Translations under genes and position numbers: made by a program
Origin: Sinohyriopsis cumingii
Lineage: Eukaryota; Mollusca; Bivalvia; Unionida; Unionidae
Direction of reading: 5' to 3'
NCBI GenBank assembly: GCA_028554795.2
Contig: JAPYKE020000263.1
Span: forward strand, 1,364,001-1,428,000
Length of the DNA stretch: 64,000 bases
Shown: in pieces, positions 1 to 12,508 of the stretch
Position numbering within the stretch: the stretch's first letter is position 1
How the letters are laid out: the number at the start of each line of letters is the position of its first letter
Notes under the pieces: generated by a model
Seen by the model: the letters and a program-made list of their open reading frames with translations, nothing else
Databases searched by the model: none
What the model was told of the DNA's origin: nothing

Positions 1-2701
1 CAATTTTGACTTGAATATGCTTAAATTACTACCATTGTTTCCAAAGTGGATTCCTTTCATGGGGAATCCATTCTTTTTCCCACAGATGTTACCCATGGAA
101 TAGGTTAGATGCTCAACATTCCTTCTGCCTGTTACTCATTCTGCTAATATTAGCGTGATCAGGGAACATATTCAAAGAGGAAATCAGTTTTTCTTAGTAA
201 ATTATGTTTCTCTTAGAATACTTACCCCATCACATTACTTTAATATCCTCCCATCCTCTGCAATGCAAGCATCCTGTTACATAATGCTCTGTTCAGCTGA
301 AAATTAATGCCACCTGTTGGTGGCAAGGCGGTACTAGGCAAGAGTTATTGCCCATTGTCTATATACGAAAGACAGGAAAGATGATTTTTAGTCTTTTGGC
401 AAGGCTGGATTTGGGATAGAGAAGGGTTTATATTCCTAACCTTAAAGTACTCAGGGAATGTATTCTTGGAGAAAAATAATTTATTGAAAAATTTGCTCTC
501 ACTTTTTATGCCGGTTACTATGACAGTTTTCCAGTGTTTATATTCTTGTTTCTTGTTTTATTTACCCAAAATGCTCATGTGGTGTAGAGTAACATAGTTA
601 TATGGAATAATAGCTATACGTGGCACCAAGTGATTCTTTTGAATTAGAAAGAGAATTTTATGTAATTCCAACAGGGACACTTTTTCATAACAGCAGTATG
701 TGAGGGTCTGATGTCCAATTTCAGCAGTAATACTATTTTTTAAAGTAGGATAAGCTTTGATACCTTATTTCATGTAATTTGCGATTCAAACATTATAACT
801 GCTTGTTATCATAATATTCATACCAGATACACCACAAAATTATTGCATGTTTTTCAGATTTCTTTGTAAGTGTCCACTGTATACTATGATTATGCAAGCA
901 AGTGCTTGAAAAATACTAGTTGAAATATTCAATTTATAGTTAAAATAAAAACAATAAATTACTCGGAAATTTGAAAATTTACTCTCTTACTTCGAAAAAC
1001 AGCACTCTAGCCTAACAGAAGGCATATATAGCAGCTGTTCTATACCTGTCCACATTAGGCACTTTTACTGAATCCAGTTTGTTAACAAATTTTAAATTTT
1101 TTATCTACATTACACTAAATAATACAACTATTTATAAAAATGTTCCCATTAGAAAAGTATATAACTTGTACCAAAATCTAGCCTTATAATATATACTGTG
1201 GAATATTCTTCAAGGCATTGTTTGAAGAACTATGGACAATGCCTACAATACCAATCACCAAGTCTTGTATGGTACAAAATAAAACTAAAAATATGCATTA
1301 TTAATTTTGAACCAACACACAGACCAGTAAATGGGTAAGATCCTGAGATAGAGCAGAAGTCTTTTAGAAAGGGTAGTATTACTTATACAACATGGAATGT
1401 TGCCTTATATTTAATGGTGAGGAAGCAAAAGTAGAAGAATATGGTTATTTGAATATGTAATTTGTTAAACTTACAACATTTAAAAAAGATACAACTTCAG
1501 CATACAATTTAAAACAGATAGGACATCAAGTAAAGTATTTATAAATTGATTAATTACAAAGAATTGCAGCAGATGCAGAAGGCCAGTAAAGAATTTAAGA
1601 TTTTTATGAATGATTGGTTTGGAAAATAATATAAGGTTATAACAAGATTATAACAATAAAACACTGGAATCGTGGGAAAGGATGGTAAAAAATATAGTAA
1701 AGTTTCTGAACAATAAATAAATAATGTTTGAATAATGGGAGATTATTTTACTTCATTGCTAACACAGATATTAATATTTTACAAGCAGCTGGGGAAAAAG
1801 TCTTTGTGTTAATGGTAGGAGTTCATCCAGGCCTAAAATATGTTAAAAACAACAAAGGGTATATAGAATCTACTTGGAGCAATTTATACCAACATAGATT
1901 TGCAACATACATATCAGGGAATAAAAAATGGAAAAATATTTATTCAAGCAGCTATTATAATATAATAATAATTAAAAAAAGAACTGGTTACCAACATAGA
2001 TTTGCAACAATCAGAGCAGGGAATTAAAGATGAAAAAAGTTTTTCAAATAGCATTTATACTATACTAATCAAAAAACATGGTAGATATAATTAATTGATA
2101 ACCAATCAGCCATAGGTGTCTCAGATATTGAAGACAATTTAAAAGTCATACAAAACAATGTATTTGTGTTTAATATTCCCATTTTTGATGGAGAAAAACA
2201 CAACATAATGTGAAAGACTGCAAGAGTTAGCAGAAGAAGAAGAATTAACAAATACATTTCTGAAATATGTTACAGAGGTGAAGGTATGAATGATAATGAG
2301 TGAATTGCATGCATAATAACGAGTCAAGGTTGCATCTGGATTGCTGAGGTTTGGCCACTCTAAAAATCATGTCTGACTTGATTTTGGTCATAATAAATAA
2401 ATAATAAAGAAACTGTCACACATATGTTGGAATTAATAGTCTAAGATAAAAGTGATTTTAATAACTACTGGACACCATATCTATTAATATAACTTGTTTT
2501 TGCATTAATACAACAAGAACTGGAGATTATTGTTTTCTAATGCTAACAGAGGATCAAAATAATATTTATGAGACTGGAGAATAGTTTGTGTTAAAGGTTG
2601 CAAATGACCCACACCTCAGAATGTTGAATGTGCTAGTTCCCACTGGTGCATTTGCATGCAACTTGTATATGTTAACAATCAAGCTTTTTTGTCTGAAACA
2701 G
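1..2701. other. AT-rich non-coding stretch upstream of the first visible ROCO exon
   Basis: I recognise no exon, RNA gene or mobile element here. The one visible structure is a direct repeat of period about 102 bases: the 20-mer starting at 1887 recurs at 1989, and the sequence after each copy (GGGAAT then a run rich in A) is also similar. The stretch is probably intron of the ROCO gene, because the first visible exon starts with a phase-1 acceptor and not with an initiator codon. Promoter and 5' exons must lie before the window. Confidence 0.5.
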
Positions 2702-2962
2702 TTATTCCAGCTGAGATCCTGCAAATGAATGAAGAATCCATTCAGATGTTTAAAGAAGCTCTGAGGGATCAAACAGAGAAGGTTTATAACATCAGGGTCC
2801 AGATTGTAGGACAATATGCAGTTGGAAAAACAACATTGTGTAAGCGACTTTTGGGGGATGACGTAAACATTGATGAGAGAAAAAGTACTGAAGGAATTGA
2901 TGTGCATATCCATCGCTGCAGAGTATCCCATGCAACTGGTCAATGGGTAAAACTAGATAAAG
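2702..2962 (+). CDS. ROCO GTPase, exon A: linker, P-loop and switch I of the Roc domain
   Basis: This exon encodes about 86 residues. After a helical linker (IPAEILQMNEESIQMFKEAL) comes a beta strand and the Walker A loop GQYAVGKT (codons 2809-2832), then KSTEGIDVH, the switch I segment with the invariant Thr (LRRK2 has ATVGIDV here). ROCO proteins are multidomain GTPases in which Roc binds and hydrolyses GTP and COR mediates dimerisation; they act in the cytoplasm as signalling scaffolds. The donor is AAG|GTAAAG at 2962, leaving phase 1. The acceptor is chosen as ACAG at 2698-2701; the AG at 2709-2710 would also keep frame and phase and would shorten the exon by 9 bases. An in-frame ATG at 2656 is not the likely start, because a linker before the P-loop is expected to continue from an upstream exon. 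An N-terminal ankyrin, LRR or death domain may precede it, but none is visible. Confidence 0.88.
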
Positions 2963-3084
2963 GTAAAGTGTAAAGTTTTCAGAGTAATTTACTTTAGATA
3001 TTATACTAAATAGATGGAACAATGTACAAGTGAACTATAAACCGAAACTGCTAATTCATTCAATATTCATGTGCAGATTGATGG

Positions 3085-3302
3085 ACTGATGGTTGTTTTT
3101 GTTGGTTTTATGCCATTCTGCAGCAGGCTGGTGGAGGTAGAACCCTGGGAAATCATAGTAAGAACCACTGCCCCATGGAACGCTACTGGCAGACTTTCTC
3201 ACATATCCACACTGGCTAAACTCGATACTTAATCTCATATGGACAGGGATGGGATGGCAGTGATGAGTACTTAGACCACGTCACCACTTGGGGTCCTATG
3301 GA
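3085..3302 (-). mobile_element. tRNA-derived SINE, diverged copy
   Basis: Read on the - strand this copy has a tRNA-like head at the right end (about 3250-3302, with a GTGGTCTAAG-like A-box region), then a body whose sequence TGCCAGTAGC..GGTTCT..CTTCCTCCACC matches the better preserved copy at 10125-10375 over most of its length. It ends with a T/G-rich tail on the + strand (GGTTGTTTTTGTTGG). Many substitutions and small gaps relative to the other copy suggest it is old. SINEs are non-coding and depend on a LINE for movement. Confidence 0.6.
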
Positions 3303-3439
3303 CTGACATATAGGTGAACTGTACATAACATACATTATAGCATAAGAAGAAATAATAGACAAGTAGTCAATAAAATATTTTAATGAAATAACTGTTACAT
3401 GATTATTAAACTATACATATTTATGTATAAACATTCATT

Positions 3440-3910
3440 GGGTCTCCCATCTGCAATATCTAAGAGGCAGAATTGCCAGTATGACTGAATGACATAATTG
3501 ATAATGCAGAACTGCCAATGTTTTAAGGCGGAATTGCCCTTATGACTTACTGACGTAAATGCTCATCACTACCTAGGATGAAGTCTGAATCTTCCAAACA
3601 CTCTGAAACACTTAGCATCATGAAAATCTCCTTTGAAGAAAACTGATTGCTCATATCCAAGAGGAAAACATCCCAAGAAAGAATCTGAATGATCACATTG
3701 AAGAGGAATACAATGACACACTAAATGCTAACACCACATTGTTGTACAAAGACTTGCATAATGAAACTGTATGTGATGCAAGTAGATGATACATCTATAG
3801 AAAGAATCTGAATGATTACACCCAAGAAAAATAACTAACCCACACTACATTATGTACCTATAAGTACATCTGATGAAACTGTACTTGGTGCAGGTAGATC
3901 AAACTGCCTG
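3440..3910. repeat. Two short degenerate direct-repeat pairs
   Basis: The motif AGGCAGAATTGCC, followed by TATGACTGAATGACATAA, recurs as AGGCGGAATTGCC plus TATGACTTACTGACGTAA about 65 bases later (3470-3555). Downstream, a unit beginning AAGAAAGAATCTGAATGAT (3676) recurs at about 3798, and both copies later contain GATGAAACTGTA- or AATGAAACTGTA-like sequence and GTGCAGGTAGAT- or ATGCAAGTAGAT-like sequence; the period is about 122 bases. No coding potential is visible. Confidence 0.5.
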
Positions 3911-5139
3911 TACTACAGTGTATTTCTAGGAATGGGTAGGTGTATACTTAGCTAAATGTTCTTGTAGAATGGCATTATTTGAAGTCCTGATGTAACACAT
4001 GAATCTGAGATTAAGCATCTCTGCATTTTAACAAGGGGGTCCCCAAAAGCTTTATTTGCTGCTGAAATGACAGTCCCTATCTGGAATGAGTGGTCATTGA
4101 ATTAATGTTTTGTTTAGCCTGGCACGTATGAGCAGTAACTTCTCTCAGAACACTGATCTAAATAATGGATTATACAATCAAACGTAAATAACATTTTCGT
4201 CCCTGTCTCATAGTCGATGTAATGACACTTGATTAAAGTATCTCATAGGCATGATTATGTTGATACTGATAGTTTTGTTGCCCACCTACCTTTACCATTA
4301 TGCCAGAAAATGTATTTGGTGTGACTGGATTCTTCAGCCTTGTTATATGTACATATGTCTGATTAAGATTCTTATGAGCATACAATAGACAAATCTTTTG
4401 GATGACAGTCGTCTTTTGAATTTTAAATAGCTGTATTGCTGTGTTTTTAAAATTCTATATACTACATCATCCATAAACTATACAGTAACTTTTGCTGATT
4501 ATTCCTTTATTGGCCCTAAATATGACTTTCTCATGAAATGTGTAAAAATTACCTTCATACCCTAAACAATGGCAACCTATTTGACTAAAGTCAAATAGAC
4601 TCTTTCATGTGAATGCTCAGGCTGTGATGAAAAGTGATTATAGTTGAAAATAGTTTTATAATCTAACAAATTTATTCCATAGATGGAGGCTGAATTTTTT
4701 TGTCAATATATGTAGCACATACATGAAAAATAACATGGCATTTAAAGTGTTGGGTATAAAACAATTTGATATACCAATACTATTGTTAATTCAAATTGTG
4801 ATCAGCCCATGGTGCATTAATATACATATATAAATATTGTTTGAACATTAGGTTATATTTCAACAGTACGCTGTTGCTTCCATGTTCTCTAAATCTGTGA
4901 TGAATTTCCACTTATTTATCATTAGCACTGTAATAAAATGACAATACAAATATTAATAATCTCCATCTTATAAGTGAAATAAACATGGTGCAGAAATTTC
5001 ATCAAAATCCTCTCTCTCATAAGGGAGATAATACAGGGAAGTGAGTGAGAAAAAGATAATTGAACTTGCTCCAGATAACTGATAAGAACCTTAGACTTTG
5101 TAGTGGTTAGGTGTAAATGTTCCATGGAATTTTACTACA

Positions 5140-6890
5140 GTGTTCACAGTATCTATGAATCTTTTGTTGATATTGACGAGAACTGCACTATTAGTATTTG
5201 TCATACAGGTTTTTCTACATACTGATAGTTTTATTTATATTGTATATCCGCATGGTGGCCTACAAGGCTGCATGCCATACCCTGTCAAAAGCCTTCTTGA
5301 ATTCAGTGAAGATTCTTGGTATTGCAGATACTTTTCAGAGAGGATTCTAAGATTGAAGATATGTTCTATAGTGTTTTATAATGCCCTGCTCTGAAGCCTG
5401 CCTGTTTTTCAACAATGATAATTGTTCTGCATGGGGTTTCATTATGTTGAGAATAATTTTAAGCATGACCATGCTTGGGTGACTGATGTGGCTGATTGTT
5501 CTTTACTTCTGGCACAGCTGTAGATTCCCATTCTTTGGAAGGGTAAATGATCAGAGACTGGGTTCATGGGGTGGGCCATTATCCTGTTTGCCAGATTTTG
5601 TTGCAGATTGTTGTGAGGAGATATATCATGGAAGTTCCTCCTGCTTCAAAAAGTTCTGCTGGTATGTTGACTACCGCAGCTGACTTCCTTCTCTTTTGTG
5701 CCTTTAATGCAGTCTCTACATTTTCCTAGAGGATTGGGTTGTCAACCTCCATTGTGGTCAGTGAAAAGTTTAGTACAGTTTTGTCTCCAGTAGTCTCCTG
5801 GTTGTAAAGCTCTGAACAGTATTCCATCCACCTGTTAAGAATTCTTTGACCTGCTGTGAGACTCTTACCAGCCTTTAATTGGATCGTGGTAGTTCTCCCA
5901 TGTTTTCTGTTGTCAGTTGTTTCATCAAACAGTATGCCTTTTTACTGTTATTCTGGTTCAGGCTTTTCTCCACTTGTTTACATTGGTCTTCTATCCAGCT
6001 TTCCTTCGCATTTAATAAGCTTAGTCATAATCCTGTTGTTATTATCGCTGTATTTTTCTTCTCCGTCATGGTGTTCTTGCTTTGTCCTCTGTATTCTCCT
6101 TGCATGACAGAGGTCTAGGATATCTGCTGTGACCTAGAGCTTCTTCATCCTGCAATGCTTGCCAAGGATCTCATTGACTGTGCCTCTTACTGCTGTGTTG
6201 ATGTTGGTGATCAAGGAGTCGAAGCTTATTTCTTCAGCACCCAGAATTATGAGTGGTGAAAATTTGCCACCTATTGATGCTTCAGGTGCTTGTGCTATGC
6301 TTGGATCTGTAAGTTTTTTTCAGGTTCAAACCTTATCCTTACCTGTCTTGGCTTCTTGGTCTTCCTCAGACGATGTTTGATACTCATCATCAGCAAGTCA
6401 TGGTCACTTACAATGTCAGTTCCTGGGAGTTCTGGCAATGTTAATGCTAGACTGGGAGCACTTCCTCACCAAGATGTAGTCCATCAGGTTGAGATTTTTC
6501 ATCTGGATTCTACCAAGTCCATCTTTGAGATATCATGTGGGAGCCAAATGTATTTGTTTGCTCAAGGTCATTTTAGGTGGTGAAGACAGCTTGAGTCCCT
6601 CTCATTGGTCTGTTAATTACAGTAGGGAAAAAAGACTTCTCACCAGTCTGCCTGTGCTTCTCCTTCTACCTTGGCATACTAGTCTGCTTGAATAACAAGA
6701 ATATCTGTCTTGGGTGTCTGGTCAATGAGAATTTGAAACTGGTAGTAGGACTTCCTCGTCATTATGTTTAGATAATGGGGCATACACCTCTAAGATGGTA
6801 ATGTTAACAAAGACTTGTGGAAGCAGGAGTGTCTTACATCTTTATCGTGCAAGTTGTATCCTACCCACAGGTGAATTAGATATTGGTACC
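5140..6890 (-). mobile_element. Decayed RTE-type LINE fragment (endonuclease plus start of RT)
   Basis: On the - strand, scattered frames match the well-known endonuclease-reverse transcriptase of RTE-like LINEs. Order from high to low coordinate: VNITILEVYAP (near 6800), NLMDYILVRK (near 6490) and an SDHDLLMM-like endonuclease end (near 6400), an RT entry segment resembling 'AGVDNIPAEL' (near 5650), an 'EQAGFRAGRST'-like segment (near 5400), FKKAFDRVWHAALWATM (5250-5300) and MRIYNIN (near 5230). The reading frame changes repeatedly and stops are frequent, so it is a dead copy. Both ends are missing: it stops inside the RT before the catalytic YADD box. It sits inside intron 1 in antisense orientation to the host gene. 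The clade call (RTE or the related Proto2) rests on remembered family motifs. Confidence 0.8.
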
Positions 6891-6904
6891 ATTCATTGAA
6901 TTCT

Positions 6905-7005
6905 TTTTTCTTCTTTGATCTTGGGGTGATTTGGCTTGGATTTGAACCCAGGATCTCTTGTGCATGAGGCAGACTCTCTAACCACTAGACAGCTATATAT
7001 GCATG
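6905..7005 (-). mobile_element. tRNA-like SINE head
   Basis: On the - strand the segment carries CTAGTGGTTAGAG (A-box region) and GGGTTCAAATCC (B box) about 45 bases apart, the layout of a tRNA-derived pol III promoter. The tRNA fold itself is not kept well enough for a functional tRNA gene. It lies directly against the 5' (right) end of the decayed RTE fragment, so the two may have inserted next to each other. No long SINE body is recognisable. Confidence 0.55.
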
Positions 7006-7695
7006 CATACACCAAACTATCAATCATGAGCTGGGTGTTAATAATACAAATAAGAGTCAGGCAGAGGTAGAAATGGAAGTTGGATCCTATAAAATTGTCC
7101 AGTTTATCTAAAAGCTTTAAAATACTGTGTATTACTTTCAACTCCATCCAAATATATTCCAGCCTTTGCCATATTTCAGTTTGAAGTTGTACCTTAATGA
7201 AAAGGTTGGGCAGTGATACAAATTTACTTCTAGAAAGTCATGATTGTCCTTTGTGCATTACAAAGGGTGAAAAACTTGTTTATTGAACTGCATATGAATG
7301 ATTGAAGGGCTGTTTTATTTCAGGATTTTATAATCTTAGGGAAATGAAAACTATTTTGCTCTATTTTTCCTTTGAAAGTGGATGATTTTGTGCCAAATAA
7401 CTGACATGACTTATTTCTGTATCTGTTCTGTTATTCTTACAACATAACACGATGAAAAATATGTTTGTTTTTAAGTATATTATAAACCAGTTGTTGACTG
7501 AGCATTACAAAACATTTGTCATTGTACCTTGTGACATATAATGCCCTTGAAAAGTCAGGCATCCTACACCACATGACCTTGGGTTCAGTATTGTTTGTAC
7601 ATGGTTAATAACCTAAACATGCTCATTTGTAAATAGTACATATTTCTCTTCCTCAGTCATCCAGTTTCATTTTTAAATTGTGTGAGGAATCTCCA

Positions 7696-7698
<3 letters not shown>

Positions 7699-7736
<38 letters not shown>
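7699..7736. repeat. (TA)n microsatellite
   Basis: Uninterrupted TA dinucleotides, about 19 repeats. Confidence 0.95.
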
Positions 7737-7738
<2 letters not shown>

Positions 7739-7823
7739 TATGAATGGACTGGTAAGGAACTACATGGCTGCAATAGTTTTTAATTGGTAGTGCAGAACTA
7801 TGCTTGGTCCTGGTACCTGTCAA

Positions 7824-7827
<4 letters not shown>

Positions 7828-7872
<45 letters not shown>
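7828..7872. repeat. (TA)n microsatellite
   Basis: Uninterrupted TA dinucleotides, about 22 repeats. Only about 90 bases separate it from the previous tract, and both are within 350 bases of the exon B acceptor. Confidence 0.95.
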
Positions 7873-7876
<4 letters not shown>

Positions 7877-8045
7877 TGCTAGCAAAATTATTTGCAAATG
7901 TGTTTTACTAATGCTAGAAAAATGTTTTAATGACTTTCAGAAAGTTTATGTTGGTTTCTTTGTATATGCAGTAGATTAGAGTCACTGGGATTGTTTCATA
8001 AATTGCCATAATACTTAAAATCCACTCTCCTATTTCGTATTCCAG

Positions 8046-8753
8046 ATGGAGAACAATCCGATAAACTGCAACGCTTTTGTAAGCTTCTAAATAATCAAGG
8101 CCAGGTACCTGACAATGAGGAAGTGGAAAACAGCAATGGCATGCATCAGGTGAAGACAACTCCTGATGTAGAGGAATCTGACATTCAGCACATGGAACCA
8201 AGAAATTTTGGAACAGACCAAATAAGCATCCAACAGTCCTCATCTGTGCCATTAGATGTATTTGATGAAGATTCAAGTAGGGATGATGTAAAGCAAACAC
8301 CAAGTTTAGGAACAGATCAAATGAGAGGAAAATCATCTTCATCAAATTCATCAGAGGATCAGAATAGCGATGAGGATGATGAAGGTTCAAACGCAAGCAG
8401 CAAAATCTTGCCAGGGGATAAAAAGAAAAGTTTCAGTAACATTTCAGAGGAGAAAATACTGGAACAAAGTTTAAGAAATACTGATATGAACATCAGTACG
8501 GATGCAGTGAAGAATATACTTCAGTTTCTAAATGAAAATGCTGACAAACTAGTAAGAAGTAGAGAAGAGTATTCACCATTGGCAATGTGGGATTTTGCTG
8601 GTCAATACATTTACTACACTACACATCAAACTTTCTTGACACAACGAGCTATTTACTTATTGGTTATAGATTTTACTCAGCATCTGACAGATGATGTGAC
8701 AGATGATGATATCTTCTTTGATATTGAAGGGAAAAGACAGTATCAGGTTCATG
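8046..8753 (+). CDS. ROCO GTPase, exon B: acidic insertion and switch II of the Roc domain
   Basis: Largest visible exon, 708 bases, bounded by TATTCCAG|AT and ATG|GTAAGT, phase 1 on both sides. About 180 residues form a low-complexity segment rich in Ser, Asp, Glu, Asn and Gln, with a peak at the SSSSNSSEDQNSDEDDEGSN stretch (about 8334-8390). Then LAMWDFAGQYIYYTTHQTFL gives the G3/switch II motif (WDFAGQ, codons 8588-8605), followed by the strand RAIYLLVIDF. LRRK2 has the corresponding [28 protein letters not shown]. In LRRK2 fewer than 20 residues separate switch I from switch II; here it is about 200, so the acidic segment is an insertion in the Roc core. The first codon of the exon is completed by the G of exon A to give Asp. 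Codon choice and frame are uniform through the exon, with no sign of a pseudogene. Confidence 0.92.
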
Positions 8754-10124
8754 GTAAGTTTAGTTCAAATCTGGCTATGTTGCTTATCACCATAAGAAAA
8801 TGATGGAACATGGATAGGCTAGTACTTATGCATGTAAGTATGTTTGTATGTATGTCACAGTTACAATACACACACATGATATTTGGGAACCCCATGCACA
8901 TGCTTTGTAGTAGGAGTGGAATGAGAGTTGAGAGGATTAAAACAAAAACCTTCCACCATCTTTCAGCTTTTGATGCTGGAGTTGCTGCAGTGCCTTGCTG
9001 ATAATATCTCTGTACACCATGCTTTGTCATGGAAACACATATGATGACTGCCTTGGATTGTACATGGTATCGATATTATGGGTATGGTTTACTGTTTATT
9101 ACCCCAGCAAGCATGCCAGAGAGAGAGAGTGAGTGAGGTGTATCATCTATCAAAATTGCTATCGATTTTGGGAGGAATTTACTCTTTTGTACTGTCTGTA
9201 AACTTATCATTTAGCTAATTTTAGATTTCCTAGTTTTATTGAAGGTTGTGTGATACATGTACATGATGCCAAATCAAATGTTTTATGATATGAAAATGCA
9301 ATGCAAACTATTAATTAAATAAATCCATTTTTTAAATTCTATGTTACTGAAGTCTACAGATGCATTCATGTCATTATTTCTGTTGTAGTTTTCTTAGTAT
9401 ACTTGTTTAATGATCATCTGAATGTGTGTGATAGTGTGCTCCCTGCAGTAAAAAAAATTATGTCAAATAAATTGATGACAGAATCACGTTCATATCTGAC
9501 TAAAGTGAAACAAAAGCACACAGTGTCTGATGGTTCCCATAATCACACACTGTCGTTTTCATAATGTACCATTTCTTCCAACATCCAACCATTACAGTAT
9601 AGTATTGAAACTTGATAATTCACACTTCTGGTGGTTGCTGCAAAAGCAAAAAATTTTGCGAAGAAAAGCATTATTAAATCTTTATTTTACTTTAAACTGT
9701 ACTATTTTACATTAATTATCATAGTAGCATTTCATTTATTTATACATTTGGTTGCACAAAAGCCATCCTAAACACAAGTTTGACACGTACAGTTTTTGAA
9801 GATAATCGCTTCTGGACAAAACCTAACCTAGCACAATAGAAGCCATAACACAGCTTCTTTTCCTTACGATTGACGTGTTAATTTCATATATGAACTGATA
9901 ACCTAAAAGCACAACACCAGCTCTTCTAAAGGTTTGTTTTTCTTTGCCATTATGTTGATAATAACAATGTACTCTGACAAGTGAATCATACTGTATAACC
10001 ATAGGCTGTGCCATTGTTTCATTCTCGTGAAAAACAAATTAGTGATAGAAAAATCTTCTAAACTGATCAGTAGAGCTAATATCATTTATTTGCATTGATT
10101 TTATTGCCTTCCAATCTTTTCTTT

Positions 10125-10375
10125 GTTGTTGTTGTTGTAGGGCTTAACGCCATTTTTCAGCACAAGATAGGCTATACATGGCGGCCAGTATTAATGGTGG
10201 AGGAAGAACCCGGAAAACCCCCGGAAAGAACCACCGACCCACGAGAAGCTACTGGCAGGCTTTCTCACATACCCACATTGGCCGAATCTGAGACTTGAAC
10301 CCACGCAGACAGAGGTGAGATGGCAGTGATCTGTAATGGTGAGCGCTTTAGACCACTCGGCCACTCAGGGCCCCT
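10125..10375 (-). mobile_element. tRNA-derived SINE, well preserved copy
   Basis: On the - strand it starts with GGGGCCCTGAGTGGCCGAG, has the A-box-like TGGCCGAGTGGTCTAAAG and the B-box-like GGGTTCAAGTCTC, with a long spacing that fits a class II (Ser/Leu) tRNA ancestor. A body with the GTGGTTCTTTCCGGGGG stretch follows, and the element ends in a (CAA)n tail, seen on the + strand as GTTGTTGTTGTTG at 10123-10136. Length about 250 bases. The copies at 3085-3302 (-) and 23815-24105 (+) belong to the same family. Confidence 0.78.
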
Positions 10376-12210
10376 TCCAATCTTTGCATTATTCAGATTA
10401 ATTGTTTAAAATAAATAATGGCTTTGCTTCAAACTACTTATAAAGGTATAATTTGACCTTTTGTTGTAAACAGTGAGAACTACAGCATTTTATCCTTTTG
10501 TTCCCCTTCTGCAGAATTAATTAATTCGTGGTTTTTTACCATTTACAAATAGATTTACAAGCAGAATCATCTATGCAAAACCTCAAAACTTACTTGATTC
10601 TTGATCAAGATATAGCCATTTGTTGTATAGAAATACTGTACATCATGTATATTTATATTAGCAAGTAAATTTGAGCATAAGTTGAAATTAATATTTTACC
10701 TTTTGTTTCTTTTTCTGTTAATTTTTCCTATTGCATACTATGCCTAATACAGATAAAAAATAGGTGAACATGATCCAAGGCATTTATGATTACTAACTGT
10801 TTGTAGTACCTATCTTTCCTTCTCTCTCTGTGAAGGATACAATATGGAATCCAAATCCTAACTGCAAGTTATTGTAATCATTTGCACTTAACATTATAGA
10901 CATTTTTCATTTTGAATATGCTTCATTAAGAGTGTATTTCCTGAAATCCTAGCTTTCTTCAGATAATGTTCTCATTGCTTGCACCAAGCCAAAAAGGTGT
11001 TCCTGCCATGAAAATGTTTCGTGATTCTCCTTGTTTGAAGAATGTGTCACTAATGTCAGTGTCAAAAATAAAATGCTTATTAATGCTAACTGCGTTTTAC
11101 CTTCTTAATGCTTGAAATTTGAACAGTTTTAGGCAGGCTTTAGAATTAAAATAATACAAAGCAGCCAATGATAAAAACTACCATATATACTCACATATAA
11201 GATGAATAATTTAGGAAAAAATAAAGGCCTGGAAGTAGGGTAGTTGGCTTATCTGCAGGTCAAGGTATAAACTTGAAAGTTTTTAAAAAGTTTTTGGTTG
11301 ACTCCCATAATGGCTGTAAATTTTGGGACACGAAAATACAATTAGTTTCCATGTCCTAAGATGTATATGCATAGGAATAAATATATTCTCAGTGAAGACT
11401 TACTAAACTGTTATAAACTACTATGATTGATTTTGTTATTATTTTGCATGTGCATATTTTCTGATTTCTCCAACATGAAATTAAATAAAGGTGAAAAAAA
11501 CCTTCATAATTCAAGGGGCCAGTATGAGTTTACCCAGGAGACCATGGTGTAATGTACAGTACTTACACGGTGCAAATCGTGCCTGGTGTCACTTTAATCC
11601 TTGTGTATTCCCAAACATATTAGGTGCAGATTTTGCTTTATTCATTTTTTCGACCAAATCACATTCTTCCAGATAACACTTCACCTATCTGGTAATAGCT
11701 TTTTCATTTACATTGATCCAAGCACTCACGAGTTACTCTTTTTTCAATGATATAAGCGATGCTACAAATTGAGGTAATCTTTATGAAAAGGTACATAAGT
11801 TAAATTGTGCAAAGCACAACTAGCATAACTGTTGCATGTTCATGAAAGTATGATAATAATAAAGGCTAAAATTCTGAATATAGATCAACTAAGATCATCA
11901 TTGATCTAATTTACTTTTGTGTTTTGACTGAACAAAATCATAATTTTCCACACAATGGAAAGCTGGATGTTTTGGCATCTCCTTTGTTTATAATTAGCTG
12001 ATTTGTATTTTGTTTTCGGACATCAATACAGGCCAGTTAATCGTTATAACCATGAAACTGGCTTGGGTTAAGAGGGAATTTTGATCAGCAACTATACCAG
12101 TACTTTGATGTTTAATTGCCTTTCAGTCGGTGATATTTGTATGATTAGCAGAGGTTTGTAAAACTGAGTGAATGGTTACTTACATCAAAGCAAACTACAA
12201 CTCAGTTTTT

Positions 12211-12508
12211 ATGGTGGCCTAGTGGTTAGAGCGTCCGCCTCAGATGTGGGAGGTCATGGGTTCCATCCCCGGCAGAGTCATACCAGAGACTTCCAAAAAT
12301 GGTAGCAACAGCTAACTTGCTTGGCGTTCAGCTTTAAGAGGTTAGTGGCAGGACTGGTCAGCGTGGTGTCAGGATAATGTGACTGGGTGGGACATCATGC
12401 TACATGTCTGCGGCATGATGCCCCAGTACTAGACATCACTATAAACTGGCACATTGCAGACATCATAGTGATATGACTGAAAAATTGTTAAAGCTACGTT
12501 AAAATTCC
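12211..12508 (+). mobile_element. tRNA-derived SINE, second family, intact-looking copy
   Basis: The head GGTGGCCTAGTGGTTAGAG (A box) and GGGTTCCATCCCC (B-box region) begins the element. A body of about 220 bases follows with the CTAACTTGCTTGGCGTTCAG and TGACTGGGTGGGACATCATG segments, and the end is GAAAAATTGTTAAAGC. The same three parts are found in reverse order on the opposite strand at 17375-17640 and 41870-42215, so this is a defined family of about 290 bases. The shared 3' end is what a partner LINE would be expected to recognise; no such partner is visible here. Confidence 0.78.

Larger units (their letters stand above)
2963..8045 (+). other. Intron 1 of the ROCO gene (about 5.1 kb)
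   Basis: Phase-1 intron with GTAAAG donor and TATTCCAG acceptor. It contains a - strand tRNA-derived SINE, a zone of short direct repeats, a decayed RTE-type LINE, a second tRNA-like element and two TA microsatellites, each listed separately. I see nothing recognisable in 3910-5130 or 7010-7690. Confidence 0.8.

Noticed and set aside
2656-2701. ATG at 2656 as the start of the ROCO protein
   Set aside because: The bases before 2702 look like intron with a pyrimidine tract and AG; family members have further N-terminal sequence before the P-loop.
12211-12285. Functional tRNA genes at the A-box/B-box segments (also near 6905, 10320, 17600 and 42160)
   Set aside because: The pol III boxes are present but the cloverleaf is not kept, and each is joined to a SINE body or has sibling copies in the window.
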